This document shows, in pieces, positions 31,490 through 34,481 of a stretch of 34,481 nt of DNA. The translations under genes were made by a program, and so were the position numbers. The notes under the pieces are model-generated. The model was given only the letters and a program-made list of their open reading frames with translations, was not told the DNA's origin and ran no database searches. The stretch comes from Verrucomicrobiota bacterium. GTDB lineage: Bacteria; Bacteroidota; Bacteroidia; Chitinophagales; UBA8649. Positions within the stretch are counted from its first letter, which is position 1, and each line of letters opens with the position of its first letter. The stretch covers positions 1 to 34,481 of the forward strand of contig JAFMKE010000010.1 of the NCBI GenBank assembly GCA_017853115.1, given 5' to 3'.

Positions 31490-33043
31490 ATGGCAAAGAT
31501 TCGCGTACTATGGGCAGATGATGAAATTGACTTATTGAAGCCTCAAATCATGTTTTTAGAAAATAAAGGCTATGAGATTATTCCTGTTACCAATGGACAA
31601 GACGCTATTGACATTGTAAAGGAGGAAGAAGTAGATGTGGTTTTTCTTGATGAATCAATGCCTGGGCTTTCTGGTCTTGAAACTTTACCAAAAATTAAAG
31701 AAATAAAGCAGCATCTTCCTGTGGTGATGATCACCAAGAATGAGGAAGAAGATCTCATGGAAGAGGCCATTGGATCGCAAATTACAGACTATTTGATTAA
31801 ACCCGTCAAATCGCAACAAATTCAGTTGACACTCAAGAAGATTGTAGATAACAAGCGATTGATAAAGGAAAAAACACAATCAAATTACCAGCAAGAATTT
31901 CAACGCTTATTTATGCGGATGCAAGATCAATTAGATCATGAAGAGTGGGCAGAACTGTATAAAAAGCTTGTTTTTTGGGAGTTGGAGTTAGAGAAATCCA
32001 ATACAGTGGAAATGGCTGAAATCCTCGGCTCGCAGAAAGCTGAAGCCAATAAGGAATTCTGTAAGTATATATCTCGTAATTACCTCGATTGGTTCAAGAA
32101 CAGTAGCGAAGGTCCTTTACTTTCACATCAAGTAATGAAAGAAAAAGTATTTGATTTGCTGAAACAAGACAAACCGACTTTTTTTATCTTGGTAGATAAC
32201 CTCCGTTATGACCAATGGAAAGTCATTGAACCCGCCATTTTAGATAATTTTAAAGTTCAAGAAGAAAAAATGTTTTACAGCATTTTACCTACAGCAACTC
32301 AATACGCTCGAAATGCTATGTTTAGTGGTTTAACTCCACTTGAAATTCAAGAACACTACCCTAACTATTGGAAAAACGATGATGATGATGGCGGGAAAAA
32401 TCTATATGAAGAAGAGTTAGTTAAAGAGCTGATCAAACGCAATTTCCGTGATGAGATAAAAGTATCCTACACCAAGGTAACCAACTTTGAAAAGGGAAAA
32501 GAGTTGGAAGATAAAATACTCAATGGTCTTACCAATCGATTGAACGTTATTGTATATAACTTCGTCGATACCATTTCTCATGCAAAAACTGAAATGGATA
32601 TGATTAAAGAATTGGCAAGTGATGATAGTGCTTATCGTTCATTAACCGCCAGTTGGTTTGACCATTCACCATTACAAAATGCTATTCAAAAGTTGGCCGG
32701 GAAAGATGTTAATATTGTTATTACAACCGATCACGGAACCAAGCTCGTATCGCATCCCTCAAAATGCGTAGGTGATCGAGACACTACTTCAAATATTCGT
32801 TATAAAACGGGGAAAAGCCTAGCTTATGATGCCCGAGATGTTTTTGAAGTGAAAAATCCAAAAGAAGCGCAATTACCCTCATCAAGAATTAGCTCGAGCT
32901 ACATTTTCGCGAAAGAAGATATTTACTTAGTCTATCAAAATAACTATAATAAGTTTGCGAATTATTTTAAAGATACCTTTCAACATGGAGGTATTTCTCT
33001 TGAGGAAATGATTATCCCATTCGTCGTGCTTAAAAGTAAATGA
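31490..33043 (+). CDS. porX: PorX-type response regulator with PglZ domain
   Basis: Two-component response regulator controlling T9SS genes in Bacteroidota, acting with the sensor PorY. It has 517 residues. The receiver domain (1-120) shows acidic pocket D10-D11, phospho-acceptor D54 in VVFLDESMPG, and MITKN and KPVKSQQ for the conserved Thr and Lys. A helical linker follows to about 200. The rest is a PglZ/alkaline-phosphatase-like domain, with FILVDNLRYDQW, TATQYARNAMFSG, NFVDTISHAK and VITTDHGTK, which carry likely metal ligands. Some PorX proteins have been reported as phosphodiesterases. porY is not in the window. tsaE overlaps its stop (ATGA). Confidence 0.94.
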   Translation: MAKIRVLWADDEIDLLKPQIMFLENKGYEIIPVTNGQDAIDIVKEEEVDVVFLDESMPGLSGLETLPKIKEIKQHLPVVMITKNEEEDLMEEAIGSQITDYLIKPVKSQQIQLTLKKIVDNKRLIKEKTQSNYQQEFQRLFMRMQDQLDHEEWAELYKKLVFWELELEKSNTVEMAEILGSQKAEANKEFCKYISRNYLDWFKNSSEGPLLSHQVMKEKVFDLLKQDKPTFFILVDNLRYDQWKVIEPAILDNFKVQEEKMFYSILPTATQYARNAMFSGLTPLEIQEHYPNYWKNDDDDGGKNLYEEELVKELIKRNFRDEIKVSYTKVTNFEKGKELEDKILNGLTNRLNVIVYNFVDTISHAKTEMDMIKELASDDSAYRSLTASWFDHSPLQNAIQKLAGKDVNIVITTDHGTKLVSHPSKCVGDRDTTSNIRYKTGKSLAYDARDVFEVKNPKEAQLPSSRISSSYIFAKEDIYLVYQNNYNKFANYFKDTFQHGGISLEEMIIPFVVLKSK

Positions 33044-33459
33044 TGGAAAGTTTTATAGTTAAAAACGAAAGTGAAATACCCCATTTGGCCCTGGAGCTTC
33101 GTGAGTGGATTGTTGCGCAAAAAAATATTCTTTTCTATGGTGAGATGGGTGCAGGAAAAACCACTTTAATTAAAGGTATCTGCGCAGCCTTAGGTTCTAG
33201 TAATGAAATTTCAAGTCCCACCTACGCGCTAGTCAATGAATACGAAGGAGACAATTACTTAATTTATCATTTTGATTTGTTTCGTTTAAAATCCTTTGAA
33301 GAGGTCTTAGATATCGGTTTTGAAGAGTATATCGATAGTGATGCCATATGCCTCATAGAATGGCCGGAGAAAATTGAGTCCCTTGTCGAACATGGTTTAA
33401 AAATCGAAATAGATAAAATAGATTTTAATACTAGAAAAATTAGTATTTTTAAATTCTAG
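33040..33459 (+). CDS. tsaE: tRNA t6A biosynthesis ATPase TsaE
   Basis: Small ATPase that supports the TsaBCDE complex in making N6-threonylcarbamoyladenosine (t6A) at position 37 of ANN-decoding tRNAs. It has 139 residues. Seen: Walker A FYGEMGAGKTTLIKG, SSPTYALVNEYEG, YHFDLFRLKSFEEVLDIG and LIEWPEKI, in the order expected. The first ATG (33040) overlaps the porX stop (ATGA); a second ATG at 33043 would shorten it by one residue. This coupling to porX and the following alanine dehydrogenase looks like a conserved Bacteroidota block (from memory). It belongs to the same transcript as porX. Confidence 0.95.
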   Translation: MMESFIVKNESEIPHLALELREWIVAQKNILFYGEMGAGKTTLIKGICAALGSSNEISSPTYALVNEYEGDNYLIYHFDLFRLKSFEEVLDIGFEEYIDSDAICLIEWPEKIESLVEHGLKIEIDKIDFNTRKISIFKF

Positions 33460-33477
33460 TGAATTGTTTTATCTATC

Positions 33478-34481
33478 ATGGCGAATAAAGAGAAAAATTT
33501 TGAAGGAATAACAGAAAAACTCGGTTTACTACCTCAGGAGCAGGCTGTTATGACTGCTCAAAAAAAAGGCAAACTCTTTATAGGCCTTCCCAAAGAACGA
33601 ACATTTGACGAAAATCGAATTGGATTAACTCCAGATGCGGTTGAAATGCTTGTTGCCAATGGACATCGAGTGATTGTTGAGCACGATGCAGGTAAGGCTT
33701 GTGGCTTTTATGATCACTTATATAGTGAAGCGGGTGGTGAAATTAGTAAAAACACAGAAGAGGTTTTTCAGGCTGACATCCTTATTAAGGTAGCTCCTCC
33801 TACTCTATTTGAGATTGAGTTGATGAGGCCTGGACAACACCTAATTTCACCTATACATATGCCAAGTATTAGTAAAGAGTACTTGTATGCTTTGATGAAA
33901 AAGAAAGTTAATGCCATTGCTTATGAGTTTTTGCGAGATGACTCAAACAACTACCCCTTTGTTAGTGCAATGAGTGAGATAGCCGGTTCCAATGCTGTTC
34001 TTATTGGTGCCGAGTTGTTAAGTAATGTGCATAATGGTAAAGGTATTTTACTGGGTGGAATATCGGGTGTGCCGCCGGCTAAAGTGGTTATTTTGGGGGC
34101 TGGTGTTGTAGGAACTTTTGCTTCACGTGCAGCAATTGGACTTGGCGCGCAAGTCTCAGTTTTCGATAATGATGTGTATCGCCTAAACCACTTACAGAAT
34201 AATATTGGTCAACGAATTTTCAATTCTGTAATTACCCCGGAGATTCTCAGAAAAGAATTGGAGGGTGCAGATTTAGTGATTGGCGCTATACATAGTAAAC
34301 AGGGAAGAACGCCTGTCATTGTCTCTGAAGAAATGATAGCAAACATGAAAGCGGGTTCAGTCATTGTCGACGTAAGTATTGACCAAGGAGGCTGTTTCGA
34401 AACCAGTGAAATGACGACTTTGAAAAAACCTACTTTTATCAAACATGATGTGATTCATTACTGTGTGCCTAATATTCCATC
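33478..34481 (+). CDS. ald: Alanine dehydrogenase, 3'-truncated by the window end
   Basis: The ORF track misses this gene because no stop occurs before the window ends. The ATG at 33478 lies 18 bp after tsaE and begins MANKEKNFEGITEKLG. About 334 residues are readable. Seen: LFIGLPKERTFDENRIGLTP (the N-terminal substrate segment of the Ald/PNT family), SEIAGSNAVLIGAELL, the Rossmann motif VILGAGVVGTFASRA, and VDVSIDQGGCFETS and HYCVPNIP near the end. It catalyses NAD-linked interconversion of alanine and pyruvate. The N-terminal 30 residues precede the family's usual start and may be a Bacteroidota extension. It is probably co-transcribed with porX and tsaE. Confidence 0.92.
   Translation, partial: MANKEKNFEGITEKLGLLPQEQAVMTAQKKGKLFIGLPKERTFDENRIGLTPDAVEMLVANGHRVIVEHDAGKACGFYDHLYSEAGGEISKNTEEVFQADILIKVAPPTLFEIELMRPGQHLISPIHMPSISKEYLYALMKKKVNAIAYEFLRDDSNNYPFVSAMSEIAGSNAVLIGAELLSNVHNGKGILLGGISGVPPAKVVILGAGVVGTFASRAAIGLGAQVSVFDNDVYRLNHLQNNIGQRIFNSVITPEILRKELEGADLVIGAIHSKQGRTPVIVSEEMIANMKAGSVIVDVSIDQGGCFETSEMTTLKKPTFIKHDVIHYCVPNIP

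Noticed and set aside
1-34481. tRNA, rRNA, CRISPR arrays, insertion sequences, prophage or integron features
   Set aside because: No cloverleaf-like, repeat-spacer, transposase or integrase sequence was noticed. A tRNA scan was not possible by eye, so a missed tRNA is unlikely but not excluded.

Overview
The window looks like an ordinary chromosomal stretch from a Bacteroidota bacterium, most likely of the Flavobacteriia / Cryomorphaceae type. Evidence: a fused LpxC-FabZ protein; a PorX-type response regulator with a PglZ domain; two secreted M43-like metallopeptidases ending in type IX secretion (T9SS) sorting domains; a PUR/DUF3276 protein; an elongated NusB; AT-rich DNA; hardly any Shine-Dalgarno sequences; and several promoters with the Bacteroidota -7 box TAnnTTTG. 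The species cannot be named from the sequence alone. I see no phage, IS element, CRISPR array, rRNA or tRNA, and no gene-free gap over 300 bases.

Layout. 1-2058 (+): the 3' part of a 10TM heavy-metal (possibly manganese) exporter and an unrecognised membrane protein. 2139-6925 (-): an ABC exporter, a PUR-like nucleic-acid-binding protein, the GTPase YchF and the cysteine desulfurase SufS. 7119-10747 (+): a housekeeping run with leucine-type dehydrogenase, NusB, a DUF1573 lipoprotein, YajC and CoaE. 10780-14585 (-): malate dehydrogenase, an ALDH8-type aldehyde dehydrogenase and BioA. 14723-16666 (+): a T9SS metallopeptidase, facing TilS (-). 18243-22551 (+): EtfBA behind a near-ideal promoter, a bifunctional nuclease and a nucleoside transporter. 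22566-29174 (-): HD phosphohydrolase, LpxD, LpxC/FabZ, LpxA, an orphan ABC ATPase, FabD and a small lipoprotein. 29280-34481 (+): a second T9SS metallopeptidase, an FMN reductase, PorX, TsaE and a 5' fragment of alanine dehydrogenase that is absent from the ORF track because it runs off the window.

How it fits together. The lpxD-lpxC/fabZ-lpxA-ABC-fabD run links lipid A and fatty-acid synthesis through overlapping or nearly touching genes. EtfBA serves electron transfer from acyl-CoA dehydrogenases. PorX controls the T9SS that would export the two peptidases. Much of the rest is core metabolism and RNA or protein housekeeping.

The most interesting signals are regulatory. At four genes (ALDH, tilS, lpxD, HD) a TATnTTT[G/A] box ends exactly four bases before the start codon, which predicts leaderless mRNAs. 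Two adjacent perfect palindromes sit at the etfB promoter. The short yajC-coaE gap holds two DnaA-box matches and two inverted repeats. I found no clear new multi-gene system.
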